The translations under genes were made by a program, and so were the position numbers. Shown here in pieces: positions 56,496 through 64,000 of a stretch of DNA of 64,000 nucleotides (position 1 is its first letter; every line of letters starts with the position of its first letter). A model generated the notes under the pieces. That model made no database searches. It was not told where the DNA came from and saw only the letters and a program-made list of their open reading frames with translations. The DNA is from Streptomyces echinatus (GTDB lineage Bacteria > Actinomycetota > Actinomycetes > Streptomycetales > Streptomycetaceae), in the NCBI RefSeq assembly GCF_014203595.1, contig NZ_JACHJK010000002.1, positions 124,001-188,000 on the forward strand, read 5' to 3'.

Positions 56496-57674
56496 GTGAC
56501 CGCGAACGCTGGGGTGCACATGACGTCCACTTCCCCTCATCGGGAGCCGATCCGCGTCGGTGTCGTAGGACTGAGCGCGAGCGGCGGGTGGGCGGCCACC
56601 GCCCATGTGCCGGCACTGGCCGGGCTCGACGGATACGAGTTGCGGGCGCTGAGCGCCAGCAGCACCGGATCCGCGCGTGCGGCCGGCGAGAAGTATGCGG
56701 TGCCGCTGGCCTTCGGCAGCGCGGAGGAGCTGGCCCGCAGTGAGGAAGTCGATCTCGTGGTGGTGACGGTGAAGGTTCCGCATCACCTGGAACTCGTCCG
56801 ACCCGCGCTGGAAGCGGGGAAGATGGTGTTCAGCGAGTGGCCGCTCGGTGCCGACCTCGCGCAGGCCGAGGAGCTGGCCGACCTCGCGCGGCGCAGGGGT
56901 GTGCTCACGGCTGTCGGCCTGCAGGCCCGGTCGGCTCCGCCGCTTCGGTATCTGCGGGACCTGGTCGCCGACGGCTACGTGGGGCGGGTGCTGTCGACCA
57001 GCATGCTCGGGTCGGGCTGGATCGGCGGCGCCACCTACGACGACAACTATGCATACGTGCTGGACGTCACGAGCGGCGCCACGCTGCTGTCGATTCCCTT
57101 CGGGCACTCGGTCGACGCATTGACCATGGTGCTCGGAGAGTTCCGCGAGGTGTCGGCTCACATCGAAAATCTGCGCCCCGAGGTCACCCACGTCACGAGC
57201 GGAGCGGTCACGGCCAAGACCGCAGAGGACCAGATCGCCGTCACCGGGGTGCTGGAGTCGGGGGCCGTAGCCGCAATGCACATCCGCGGTGGGACATCCC
57301 GCGCCACCGCGTTCCACTGGGAGATCAACGGCACAAAGGGCGATCTCGTCATCAAGGCCGACCACGCTCAGTGGTGGTACGGGGGCCTGCGGCTGTACGG
57401 CGCCCGGGGACAGGACGGCGCCTTGGCCGAGCTACCGGTTCCCGCCCGCTATCAGCGGTCGCTGACGCGATGGACCGAGCGATCCACCGAGCCCGCCTGC
57501 AACGTCGCCCACGCGTACGCGCTCCTGCGCGACCAGATCACCGGGAACCTTGCGCCGGACGAGGACGGCGTTCCCGACTTCCGGCACGCCGTCCGGCGCC
57601 ACCGCATGCTGGAGCGGATCCGAGAGGCGGCGCGCGCGGGCCGTAAGGTCACACTCGCAGAGCAAGGCGCGTAG
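56496..57674 (+). CDS. Gfo/Idh/MocA family oxidoreductase
   Basis: A 392-aa protein; GTG 56496 is chosen for the AGGTGAGAG before it (an ATG lies 24 bases later). The Rossmann start is IRVGVVGLSASGGWAATAH. The catalytic-loop position EKP reads EWPLG (FSEWPLGADLAQAEELA), as in Gal80-like members that may have lost dehydrogenase activity. The C-terminal domain is the usual open beta sheet (TKGDLVIKADHAQWWYGGLR). Family members oxidise sugars or related cyclitols with NAD(P). The unusual Trp for Lys makes a sensor or regulatory role worth considering. It follows the P450 gene by 122 bases. Confidence 0.87.
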   Translation: MTANAGVHMTSTSPHREPIRVGVVGLSASGGWAATAHVPALAGLDGYELRALSASSTGSARAAGEKYAVPLAFGSAEELARSEEVDLVVVTVKVPHHLELVRPALEAGKMVFSEWPLGADLAQAEELADLARRRGVLTAVGLQARSAPPLRYLRDLVADGYVGRVLSTSMLGSGWIGGATYDDNYAYVLDVTSGATLLSIPFGHSVDALTMVLGEFREVSAHIENLRPEVTHVTSGAVTAKTAEDQIAVTGVLESGAVAAMHIRGGTSRATAFHWEINGTKGDLVIKADHAQWWYGGLRLYGARGQDGALAELPVPARYQRSLTRWTERSTEPACNVAHAYALLRDQITGNLAPDEDGVPDFRHAVRRHRMLERIREAARAGRKVTLAEQGA

Positions 57675-57755
57675 GCCCCGAAGTGGGTCAGGTCGGGAGC
57701 TCGACCGTTTCACCCTCGGCGACGATGACCACGGTTCCGGTGTTCTCCGAGACCG

Positions 57756-58631
57756 TTATCCCAATAGAGAAGCGAGCCTGCGCCATTCCTCCCTCGGGAG
57801 CTTGTCCGTGTGGGTGCCGATGAGTACCTGGAGGGCCACGTGATCCGCGCCTGCCTGGTGGAAGGTGTCGATGCGGTCGCGGATGCGGTCCTCGTCGCCC
57901 CAGGCGAAGACCGCGTCGATCAGGCGGTCGCTGCCGCCCTCGGCCAGGTCGTCCTCGGTGAAGCCGTGCCGCAGGAAGTTGTTGGTGTAGTTCGGCAGGG
58001 TGAGGTACATGGCGAGAGTGTCGCGGGCGATGGCGCGGGCACGGGCCGGGTCGGTCTCCAGGACCACCTTCAGCTCCGGGGCGAGCAAGGGGTCCTCGCC
58101 GAGGATCTCGCGGGCCTGGGCGGTGTGTTCGGGGGTGACCAGGTAGGGGATGGCGCCGGCCGCCCGATCGCCGGACAACTTCAGCATCTTCGGGCCCAGC
58201 GCGGCCAGCACCCTGCTGCCGGCGGCGACGCCGGCCTCGTCCAGTTCGTCGAGGTAGCCGGTCATCGCCGCGTACGGGCGGCTGTAGTCCTTCACCAGCG
58301 GGCCGTGGCTGACGCCGAGACCCACCAGATAGCGGCCCGGGTGCGCCGATTCCACCTCGGCGAAGCCGACCGCTGTCGTGGCGGCCTCCTGCTGCCAGAT
58401 GTTCAGGACGCTGGTGCCGACGACGATGCGGCGCGTCGCCCCGATCAGCGGAGCGGCGTGGTCGGCAGTGCTGTTGTTGCCGAGCCAGATGGCGCCGTAC
58501 CCGAGTTCCTCCAGCTCGGCCGCGACCTCGTCAAGTTCGCCGCGCCGGGCCGGGTCCTCCGAGCGCAGTTCGATGCTCCAGGCGCCGTACCGGCCGACGC
58601 GCTGCTTCAGGGGGCCTGTGGTGTCGCTCAT
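57756..58631 (-). CDS. LLM-class F420-dependent oxidoreductase (TIGR03620-like)
   Basis: A 291-aa TIM-barrel enzyme from the ATG at 58631 with GGAGGAA upstream. Luciferase-like segments include YGAWSIELRSED, LEELGYGAIWLGNNST, IVVGTSVLNIWQQEAATTAV, GRYLVGLGVSHGPLVKDYSR and ALGPKMLKLSGDRAAGAIPY. Proteins of this F420-using subgroup reduce or oxidise activated C=C or C=O bonds; individual substrates are mostly unknown. Its start overlaps the stop of a truncated ATP-binding protein remnant (ATGA), showing that it once was second in an operon. An F420-NADP-reductase-like gene is 0.8 kb away. Confidence 0.86.
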   Translation of the reverse strand: MSDTTGPLKQRVGRYGAWSIELRSEDPARRGELDEVAAELEELGYGAIWLGNNSTADHAAPLIGATRRIVVGTSVLNIWQQEAATTAVGFAEVESAHPGRYLVGLGVSHGPLVKDYSRPYAAMTGYLDELDEAGVAAGSRVLAALGPKMLKLSGDRAAGAIPYLVTPEHTAQAREILGEDPLLAPELKVVLETDPARARAIARDTLAMYLTLPNYTNNFLRHGFTEDDLAEGGSDRLIDAVFAWGDEDRIRDRIDTFHQAGADHVALQVLIGTHTDKLPREEWRRLASLLG

Positions 58632-58798
58632 CGGGTGTTTCCTCCGGGTACTGGCTGTGCCGTGATCATCACGTCGGCCCAGTGGGTGACGTGTCCGGGT
58701 TCCTCGTGGTCGCCGTGCGCTGCGGTGAGCTGATCGACAATCTTCAGTCCGCGGCCGTGCTCGGCGGGGGTGCCGCTGGCTGCCCAGTCGCCGTCCGT
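58628..58798 (-). pseudogene. C-terminal fragment of an ATP-binding (RsbW/HATPase-like) protein
   Basis: Reading leftward, the frame gives TDGDWAASGTPAEHGRGLKI, VDQLTAAHGDHEEPGHVTHW and ADVMITAQPVPGGNTR before a stop that overlaps the LLM gene start. EHGRGLKIVDQL resembles the G2-box of streptomycete anti-sigma-type ATP-binding proteins. The N-terminal two thirds are missing; the break is at about 58798, where a second truncated gene begins on the other strand. Confidence 0.55.
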
Positions 58799-58803
58799 GA
58801 TAG

Positions 58804-59337
58804 AACGCGGCGAACAGTGGGGTCGGCCGTTCCATCATCGCTTTCGCCAAGGAACGCGGACTTCGCACGATCAACATCGTCCGCCGGGAGAAGCTGGTCA
58901 CCGAGCTCGAAGAACTGGGCGCTGACATCGTGCTCGTCGATCACCCCGACGTGGCCGCGCGGGTGCGTGCGATCATCGGTGACGATCCGGTGCTGCTGGG
59001 ACTCGACGGTGTCAGCGGAGAGGCCACTTCACTGTTGCTGGACGTGTTGACCGAGGGCGCCCTGCTGGTGATCTACGGCTACATGAGTGGCGAGCCCTTC
59101 ACCCCCGACCAGGCGGTATTGCGAGCGAAGATCACCACAACGGAGTTCTGGATGTACGAGGACACGTATCTGCCCCGTCATCCGGCTCTGAGCGCAGAGT
59201 CCGCGCAACTGGTCGCCGACGGCAGGCTGACGTTGCCCTCCGCTCCCGTCTACAGAGCCAAGGACTTCGCCAAGGCTCTCGCGTACCTGCGTAAGAACGG
59301 CAAAGTGCTCTTGGACTTCAACCCCCACCGCGTGTAG
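58804..59337 (+). pseudogene. Truncated medium-chain reductase (Etr1-like), N-terminus missing
   Basis: The frame opens at NAANSGVGRSIIAFAKERGL after a TAG at 58801 and continues RTINIVRREKLVTELEELGA, GLDGVSGEATSLLLDVLTEG and LLVIYGYMSG, to LRKNGKVLLDFNPHRV. NAANSGVGRS is the NADPH-fold start of zinc-independent enoyl-thioester reductases (Etr1/MECR-like). About 150-170 N-terminal residues (the catalytic GroES-like domain) are absent. A GTG at 58930 could produce a 135-aa piece but it would lack cofactor binding. Treat it as a non-functional remnant. Confidence 0.7.
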
Positions 59338-59414
59338 CAGCCGACGAACGAAGGCACGCACGAGCCGGTGTGGGGCAACCGGGCGGTCTTCGTACACGAT
59401 CAAGGATCAGCACC

Positions 59415-60032
59415 ATGACCACACACAGCACCATTGGCGTACTCGGCGCAGGAGAGGTGGGCCAGGCGGTCGCCGGCCAGGCCATCCGCCACGGCCACGA
59501 GGTGGCCATCGGCAACAGCCGGGGCCCGGAGACCCTCGAAGCACTCGTGGGCAGGCTTGGGCCGAAGGCTCACGCAGTAACGGCCGAGGCAGCGGCCAGG
59601 CCGGAGCTCGTGTTTCTCTCGGTGCCGTTCTTCGCCGTGCCGGAACTGACCGGCCTCACCGACTGGTCCGGAAAGATCGTCATCGACACGACGAATCAGT
59701 TCGCTGCGGCCAACCCCTGGCGAGGCAGGTACGACGTCGGTGACCTCACGGGCAGCGAGTGGGTCGCCGAGCACCTTCCCGGCGCTCGGGTCGTGAAGGC
59801 TCTCAACACCCTGTTCGCCCCGTTCATCGCCGCGGACCCCCGGCATGCCGAAGGGCGGCAAGTGGCCTTCTACGCGGGTGACGACAACGATGCGAAGGCA
59901 ATCGTGGCCGGATTGCTGGGCGAATTCGGATTCGCCACCCTGGACCTCGGCGGCCTGCGCGAGGGCGGGCGACTGATGCAGTTGGACGGTGCCCTCAGTG
60001 CGAAGCACTTGCTGCTGCAGGACGTCGGCTGA
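59415..60032 (+). CDS. F420-dependent NADP reductase-like protein
   Basis: A 205-aa protein from the ATG at 59415 (MTTHSTIGVLGAGEVGQAVA). The Rossmann motif GAGEVG and the 2'-phosphate-recognising GNSRGPETL are typical of the Fno/NADPH-dependent F420 reductase family. VVKALNTLFAP and FYAGDDNDAKAIVAGLLG complete the pattern. Some members transfer hydride between NADPH and F420; others are uncharacterised NADP oxidoreductases. A nearby LLM-type F420 enzyme supports, but does not prove, an F420 connection. It stands between two medium-chain dehydrogenase-type genes with 46 bases to the next one. Confidence 0.85.
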   Translation: MTTHSTIGVLGAGEVGQAVAGQAIRHGHEVAIGNSRGPETLEALVGRLGPKAHAVTAEAAARPELVFLSVPFFAVPELTGLTDWSGKIVIDTTNQFAAANPWRGRYDVGDLTGSEWVAEHLPGARVVKALNTLFAPFIAADPRHAEGRQVAFYAGDDNDAKAIVAGLLGEFGFATLDLGGLREGGRLMQLDGALSAKHLLLQDVG

Positions 60033-60078
60033 CGCCCTGGCCGAGCTCTGCGCCTACCCGTCGTACGGGAGGAGAACC

Positions 60079-61088
60079 ATGAACCGTCGTGTCGTCTACG
60101 CCCGTGGGGGGGGCTGCCCGCCGACGTCCTGACCGTCATCGAGGAGCCGGAGCCGGCCGCACCGAACGGCGGTCAGGTCCTCATCCGGACCACTGCATTC
60201 CCTGTGCACCCTGGTGATCTGCAGGCCGTCGAGGCCTACTCGGGGAAAGGTGCACAGCAGGTTCCAGCCGGCGTCGAGGCCAGGGGCGTGGTGGAGGCAA
60301 TCGGCCCACATGCGCGTGTGGCCCCAGGTGTCGAGGTCGGCGGGCGCGTAACGGTCTTCCCTCAGCCAGGTGCGTGGTCCCAGTGGATCGTGGCGGATGC
60401 CGAGGTGGTCGTCGCCGTACCGGCGGAGCTGTCGGACGAGGTCGCCGCGCAGATGCTCGTGAATCCACTCACCGCGGTCATGCTGCGCCGCGAGGCTGAG
60501 GAGCACCAGGCCATCGGATACGACGGTGTTCTGGTGCAGACCGCTGCGGGCTCGTCGGTCGGGCGGCTGGTGACCGGCATGTGCGACGTTCATGGCCTCG
60601 GTCTCATCAACGTCGTCCGCAGCGACCGAGGCGCCGCCGCACTGCGCAAGCGATTCCCGGACGTTCCGGTCGTGTCGACAGAGCATCAGGGCTGGGCCCA
60701 GGAAGTCCGCCGGGCAGCCGTCGGCCCCCCGGTGAGCGTCGCCTTCGACCCGATCGGCGGGAAGCTGACGGAGAGCCTTCTGGACCTGTTGGCACCGGGC
60801 GGGAAGCTGGTCAGTTACGGGCAGATCGCCGATGAGCCGTTCTCGGTGCACGCTTCGACGCTGCTGCACAAGTCGCTGACGCTGCAGGGCAAGAACATCG
60901 GTCGGTGGCTCTCCGAGGTCTCCGCCGAGTGGCGGGCCTCCGACATCGCCGCCGCCAAGCTGATCGCGCTGGCCCTCACGGACCAGTTCGAGGTGGCGGC
61001 CACGTACGGCCTCGGTGAACTGGCCGAGGCCGTCGAACACGCAGTACGGCCCGGCAAGGTCGGCACCGTCCTTGTCCGCCCTCGCTAG
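60079..61088 (+). CDS. Zinc-independent medium-chain dehydrogenase/quinone-reductase, frameshift in a G8 run
   Basis: The ATG at 60079 follows GGGAGGAGA and starts MNRRVVYARGGG. The remaining protein (LPADVLTVIEEPEPAAPNGG then QVLIRTTAFPVHPGDLQAVE) is one frame away, beginning at 60114 after eight G at 60106-60113; one more G would join them into about 336 residues. The rest is intact: GVEARGVVEAIGP, VLVQTAAGSSVGRLVTGM (NADPH loop) and LVSYGQIADEPF. The family reduces quinones or enals. The shift could be a sequencing or assembly artefact, programmed slippage or a real mutation. An internal GTG at 60204 would give a truncated 294-aa form. Confidence 0.72.
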
Positions 61089-61134
61089 CCGCCACCGACC
61101 GGGCGGGTACATCGCGCGTCCATCGGCAGTTCTT

Positions 61135-61365
61135 CTCTGATCAGGCGCCGCTTGCGTCTTCACGCTCTGCGCGTCGACCACGGCCGCGGTCGGCCGTGCG
61201 CTGCGGCCGTGAGATCGGGGGACGCGTTGACGATCTCCCGCAGATCGTGCGCACGGATCGCCGTTCCACGCCCGGTCCGCATCCGCATCGCCGATCAGGC
61301 GGCGAAGACCGGCTCGATCAAGGCCCAGCGGGCATCGGACACGTCGCTGCGGTACGGACGAGGGC
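61135..61365 (-). pseudogene. IS5-family transposase relic
   Basis: On the minus strand the N-terminal transposase motif PYRSDVSDARWALIEPVFAA is recognisable at about 61300-61360. In other frames RAHDLREIVNA and, further on, GRPTAAVVDAQSVKTQAA (catalytic Asp region) follow. Several deletions and frameshifts make it non-functional. Terminal repeats were not identified. The stretch 61366-61710 has no recognised gene and is locally AT-richer around 61430-61460 (CATATGGTAGAGATCTTTTC), which may include the promoter of the response regulator. Confidence 0.7.
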
Positions 61366-61710
61366 TCAGTCCGACCGACGGTCGCCTCTACGCAGGGAGC
61401 GGCCGGACGCGGGGCTCGTGGTCCAGCCATGGACATATGGTAGAGATCTTTTCTCCTCCACTTCCGGAATGCGGAGCGCTGATGATCGAAGTCCACGAGG
61501 CCCGCTGCGTGCGCGCCACCGCGGAGATGCCTCCCCAGGCTGCGCGCGCAGCAGGATCGAGGGCGGAACCGTGGGCCCGTCCGTGGCACCTCGCAGACCG
61601 CGGCGGCCGCGACCATGCTGTGGATCGCGGCCGCTGCGCGTCTCACCTTCGTGTTTCTTGAAGGCACATTCCACATCCCGGCGGCGGAGGGTGACAGAAA
61701 GGTACTGCGT

Positions 61711-62382
61711 GTGACCGATGCACTGATCGACGTGGTGATCGCGGACGACCAGGAACTGGTACGGGCCGGCTTCGAGATGATCCTCGACGCCGAGCCGGAC
61801 ATCCGTGTCGTGGGCGTGGCACGCGACGGTGTCGAATGCGTGGAGCTGGCCCGTCGGCTGAAACCCCAGGTGGTTCTGGTCGACATCCGCATGCCCCGGT
61901 TGGACGGGCTGGAGGTCACCCGCACGCTGGCGGGAGGGCGGACCGGCGAACGCGCGCCGAGCGTCGTCGTCGTCACCACCTTCGACCAGGACGACTACGT
62001 ACGGGACGCTCTCCGGTTCGGCGCGTGCGGGTTCCTGCTCAAGGACGCCTCCCCCGCGCTGCTGGTGGAGGCCGTACGGGCGGCATCACGCGGGGACGCG
62101 CTCGTCTCGCCCGGTGTCACCGTCAGACTGCTGCGGCAGCTGCAGGCCGGCACCACCGGGGAAGGACGCTCGGAGGCAGCCGGGCTGAGCGTGCGCGAGA
62201 CGGAGATCATGCGGCTGGTGGCCGTGGGCCGCACCAACCAGGAGATCGGCGACGAGCTCTTCCTGTCGCTGTCGTCGGTGAAGACCTACCTGGCCCGGAT
62301 CCAGGCCAAGACCCGGGCGCGCAACCGGGTGGAGGTCGCCGCCTGGGCGTGGGAACACGGCGTGGTCACGTCGCGGCCCTGA
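61711..62382 (+). CDS. NarL/FixJ-type response regulator
   Basis: A 223-aa protein; GTG 61711 is chosen (AAAGGTA upstream, start MTDALIDVVIADDQELVRAG), though the frame is open earlier. The receiver has the acidic pair in IADDQ, phospho-acceptor Asp in VVLVDIRMPRLDG, the Thr in VVVVTTFDQDDYV and Lys in GFLLKDASP. The C-terminal LuxR-type helix-turn-helix is LSVRETEIMRLVAVGRTNQE then IGDELFLSLSSVKTYLARIQ. It converges with a histidine kinase gene 32 bases away, its likely partner. Likely targets are the kinase region or the MMPL transporter at the window end; the signal is unknown. Confidence 0.92.
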   Translation: MTDALIDVVIADDQELVRAGFEMILDAEPDIRVVGVARDGVECVELARRLKPQVVLVDIRMPRLDGLEVTRTLAGGRTGERAPSVVVVTTFDQDDYVRDALRFGACGFLLKDASPALLVEAVRAASRGDALVSPGVTVRLLRQLQAGTTGEGRSEAAGLSVRETEIMRLVAVGRTNQEIGDELFLSLSSVKTYLARIQAKTRARNRVEVAAWAWEHGVVTSRP

Positions 62383-62414
62383 CGAGACGTCGACCGTCGC
62401 CGGCCGGCAGACGC

Positions 62415-63668
62415 TCACTGTGGTGGACCCACAAAGGAGTCTGTGCGCGACCTGGGGATGCTCGCCCGGACCTCCCACTGACCGGAGATCCCGGCACCGG
62501 CCGAGAACGTCCCGTCGAGTGCCTCGACGCGCTCTCGCAGCCCGATGAGCCCCAGCCCGCTCCGGCCTCCCGCCGGACTGCCGGAGCGGCGCTGCGCCGC
62601 GCCGTTGGTCACCGTGACATGGAGCCAGTCCGGGTCGGCGTCCAGTCGTACGACCACGCGCTCGCCCGGAGCGTGGCGGTGCACGTTGGTCAGGGCCTCC
62701 TGGACCACGCGGTACACGGACATCTCGATCTCCGGGCTGAACCTGCTCGTCCGCGCCTGAGCGGTCGCCTCGAGGCGCGCCGCGGGTGCGTCCGCCTGCC
62801 GCCGTGAGAAGTCGGCGACGAGTTGCCCGAGTTCCGAGAGCAGGTCGGCGGGACGCTGGGCCGTGTGGCTCTCCTCGCGCAGGACGCGCACCAGGCGGCG
62901 CATCGACTCCAGGGTCTCCGTGCCGGACCGGGCGATCGCCTCCAGGGCCGGAGGGACCTTCTCGGGTGCCGTCGCGCACACCGTCCGTGCCGCGTTGGCC
63001 TGCACGATGATGCCCGTCATGTCGTGAGCGATGAGGTCGTGCAGGTCCCGGGCCAGGGCGAGCCGTTCGGCCTGCCGCACGCTCTGTACAGCGCGCTGTC
63101 TGCGGGCCTCCAGCGCGCGCAGGGAACAGCCGATGAGGACGCACAGTGCGAGCACGACCGTGAGTACGTAGCCGCCGCCCACAAGGGCGGACAGTGAACG
63201 GAAGCGCAGCGGCAGCATCAGCACGGCGACGGCCAGGAGGGCGCCGGTCCAAGCCGTGGTGCGGGTGGACCTCGTCTCGGCGAGCACCCGCACGATCAGG
63301 ATCAGCAGCGCGAGGGTCTCCAGGAAGCCCCAGTCTCCCGTGCGATTCGGCACGACCAGGGACGCACAGGTCAGCGCGATGGACATGACAGCGATGCTCA
63401 GCGCCCGGGGCGTGAGCGAGGGCAGCAGGCGTGTGCCGGGCAGGGCCAGCACGGCCAGCGGACCGGTGACCAGCATCGGCAGCCATCCGGTGGCCGTGCT
63501 CGGCCACTGGGGTTGACGCAGCAGCACCATGAGGTCGCCCACCCACGTCAGAGCCAGGGCCAGCAGCGCCGCCGCGGTGATGAGGCGCCGGACCCCCGGC
63601 GAGAAGGGAAGCTTCCAGTCCACGTGCACCAGCTTAGGAAGCCGATCCGGTCCCGTGGTGTCGGTCAT
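62415..63668 (-). CDS. Sensor histidine kinase (HisKA_3, NarL-type)
   Basis: A 417-aa protein from the ATG at 63668 (MTDTTGPDRLPKLV); an in-frame GTG 21 bases earlier is an alternative. The N-terminal half has about five or six membrane helices (LITAAALLALALTWVGDLMV, ALSIAVMSIALTCASLVV, LETLALLILIVRVLA, GGYVLTVVLALCVLIGCSL) with almost no extracytoplasmic domain. The phospho-His lies in LARDLHDLIAHDMTGIIVQA. HATPase motifs are VVQEALTNVHRHAPG (N box) and GRSGLGLIGLRERVEALDG (G box). It probably phosphorylates the adjacent response regulator, although the genes are convergent rather than an operon. Confidence 0.92.
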   Translation of the reverse strand: MTDTTGPDRLPKLVHVDWKLPFSPGVRRLITAAALLALALTWVGDLMVLLRQPQWPSTATGWLPMLVTGPLAVLALPGTRLLPSLTPRALSIAVMSIALTCASLVVPNRTGDWGFLETLALLILIVRVLAETRSTRTTAWTGALLAVAVLMLPLRFRSLSALVGGGYVLTVVLALCVLIGCSLRALEARRQRAVQSVRQAERLALARDLHDLIAHDMTGIIVQANAARTVCATAPEKVPPALEAIARSGTETLESMRRLVRVLREESHTAQRPADLLSELGQLVADFSRRQADAPAARLEATAQARTSRFSPEIEMSVYRVVQEALTNVHRHAPGERVVVRLDADPDWLHVTVTNGAAQRRSGSPAGGRSGLGLIGLRERVEALDGTFSAGAGISGQWEVRASIPRSRTDSFVGPPQ

Positions 63669-63880
63669 CCGGCCGACACCGGGCGGCACAGCCCATACCC
63701 ACGTCTGACGCGATCGCGGTGCGGGTCACTGGAGCATGGATGCAGGGCCACCGGCGTTCCCCCGCGCCGGTGCCCCGGGCCCGCCGACGGCGACGGGCCC
63801 CGCGCGATCCGGCGCCGCTCCTGGACCTCGCCGGTGAGCGCGCCACCTGCCCTTTTCTCATTTCGGAGCTCGTCTTCCTC

Positions 63881-64000
63881 ATGGCTACATTCCTGCACCG
63901 GGTCGGCCGGGGTGCCTTCGCACGCCGCTGGCTGGTTCTGCTGCTCTGGGCGGTTGTGCTGGGCGTCGCAGGCGCCGCGGCGGCCAACAGCAGCGGCACC
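63881..64000 (+). CDS. MMPL-family transporter, N-terminal part only
   Basis: Forty codons are visible from the ATG at 63881: MATFLHRVGRGAFARRWLVL and LLWAVVLGVAGAAAANSSGT. A short cytoplasmic start, RR-W, a single hydrophobic helix and a following extracytoplasmic segment match the beginning of MMPL/RND-type lipid or drug exporters. The gene continues beyond the window. GGAG lies about 12 bases upstream. It lies 212 bases from the divergent histidine kinase start and may be a target of that two-component system. Confidence 0.75.
   Translation, partial: MATFLHRVGRGAFARRWLVLLLWAVVLGVAGAAAANSSGT

Noticed and set aside
57675..57755. Possible short coding remnant on the minus strand after the Gfo/Idh gene
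   Set aside because: Only about 18 residues read sensibly; too short to assign to any family.
60204..61088. Internal GTG as start of an intact 294-aa dehydrogenase
   Set aside because: It would remove the N-terminal strand of the catalytic domain, while a good ribosome site and matching N-terminus exist at 60079 in the other frame.

Overview
This window is high-GC actinobacterial DNA and almost certainly a Streptomyces chromosome. The signs are strong G/C third-position bias, frequent GTG starts, ATGA/GTGA stop-start overlaps, Tat-type secreted hydrolases, a DUF397 protein, a RamB-type regulator beside the glyoxylate-shunt genes, and F420-type oxidoreductases. No tRNA, rRNA, CRISPR array or intact transposon was seen.

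Left part (1-31 kb, mostly intact genes). A cell-wall amidase cut by the window edge is followed by a pair of secreted polyester-degrading hydrolases (poly-3-hydroxybutyrate depolymerase plus a probable oligomer hydrolase) and a universal stress protein. From 6.7 to 20.2 kb lies an acyl-CoA catabolic region. It holds two thiolase-fold proteins with a DUF35 partner, an enoyl-CoA hydratase, three acyl-CoA synthetases, a phenylacetate-CoA-ligase-like enzyme, an alpha/beta hydrolase and a nitronate monooxygenase. Two of its promoters share a near-identical 25-bp operator, which suggests one regulon whose regulator lies outside the window. A 196-bp MITE-like element sits between two of these genes. 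Next come a secreted AmiE-like serine hydrolase, a phytoene-desaturase-type flavoprotein, a membrane protein, an MpaB-type oxygenase, and the glyoxylate shunt (RamB-like regulator divergent from aceA-aceB).

Middle (31-53 kb, stress functions). After two adjacent gene remnants comes an eight-gene, largely translationally coupled operon read leftward: dnaK, grpE, a CbpA-type dnaJ, cbpM, clpB, trxC, a UBP-type zinc-finger protein, and a fused cNMP-domain/thioredoxin-reductase-like flavoprotein. It looks like a complete protein-disaggregation machine wired to a redox module. A PucR-type regulator is divergent from it. Further on are an aldo/keto reductase, a DUF1931 (histone-fold) protein, a DJ-1/PfpI protein, a class-II UvrA-like ATPase, an orphan membrane protein, a glutathione-independent formaldehyde-dehydrogenase-type enzyme and a FUSC transporter.

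Right part (53-64 kb, patchy and decaying). A Tn3-family transposase remnant precedes a self-contained ferredoxin / ferredoxin reductase / P450 operon. Then come a Gfo/Idh/MocA oxidoreductase, an LLM F420-type oxidoreductase, a junction where two truncated genes abut, an F420-NADP-reductase-like protein, a medium-chain dehydrogenase interrupted by a frameshift in a run of eight G, an IS5-type transposase relic, a convergent response regulator / histidine kinase pair, and the start of an MMPL transporter. The gene remnants in this half suggest repeated insertion and deletion, typical of an accessory chromosome region.
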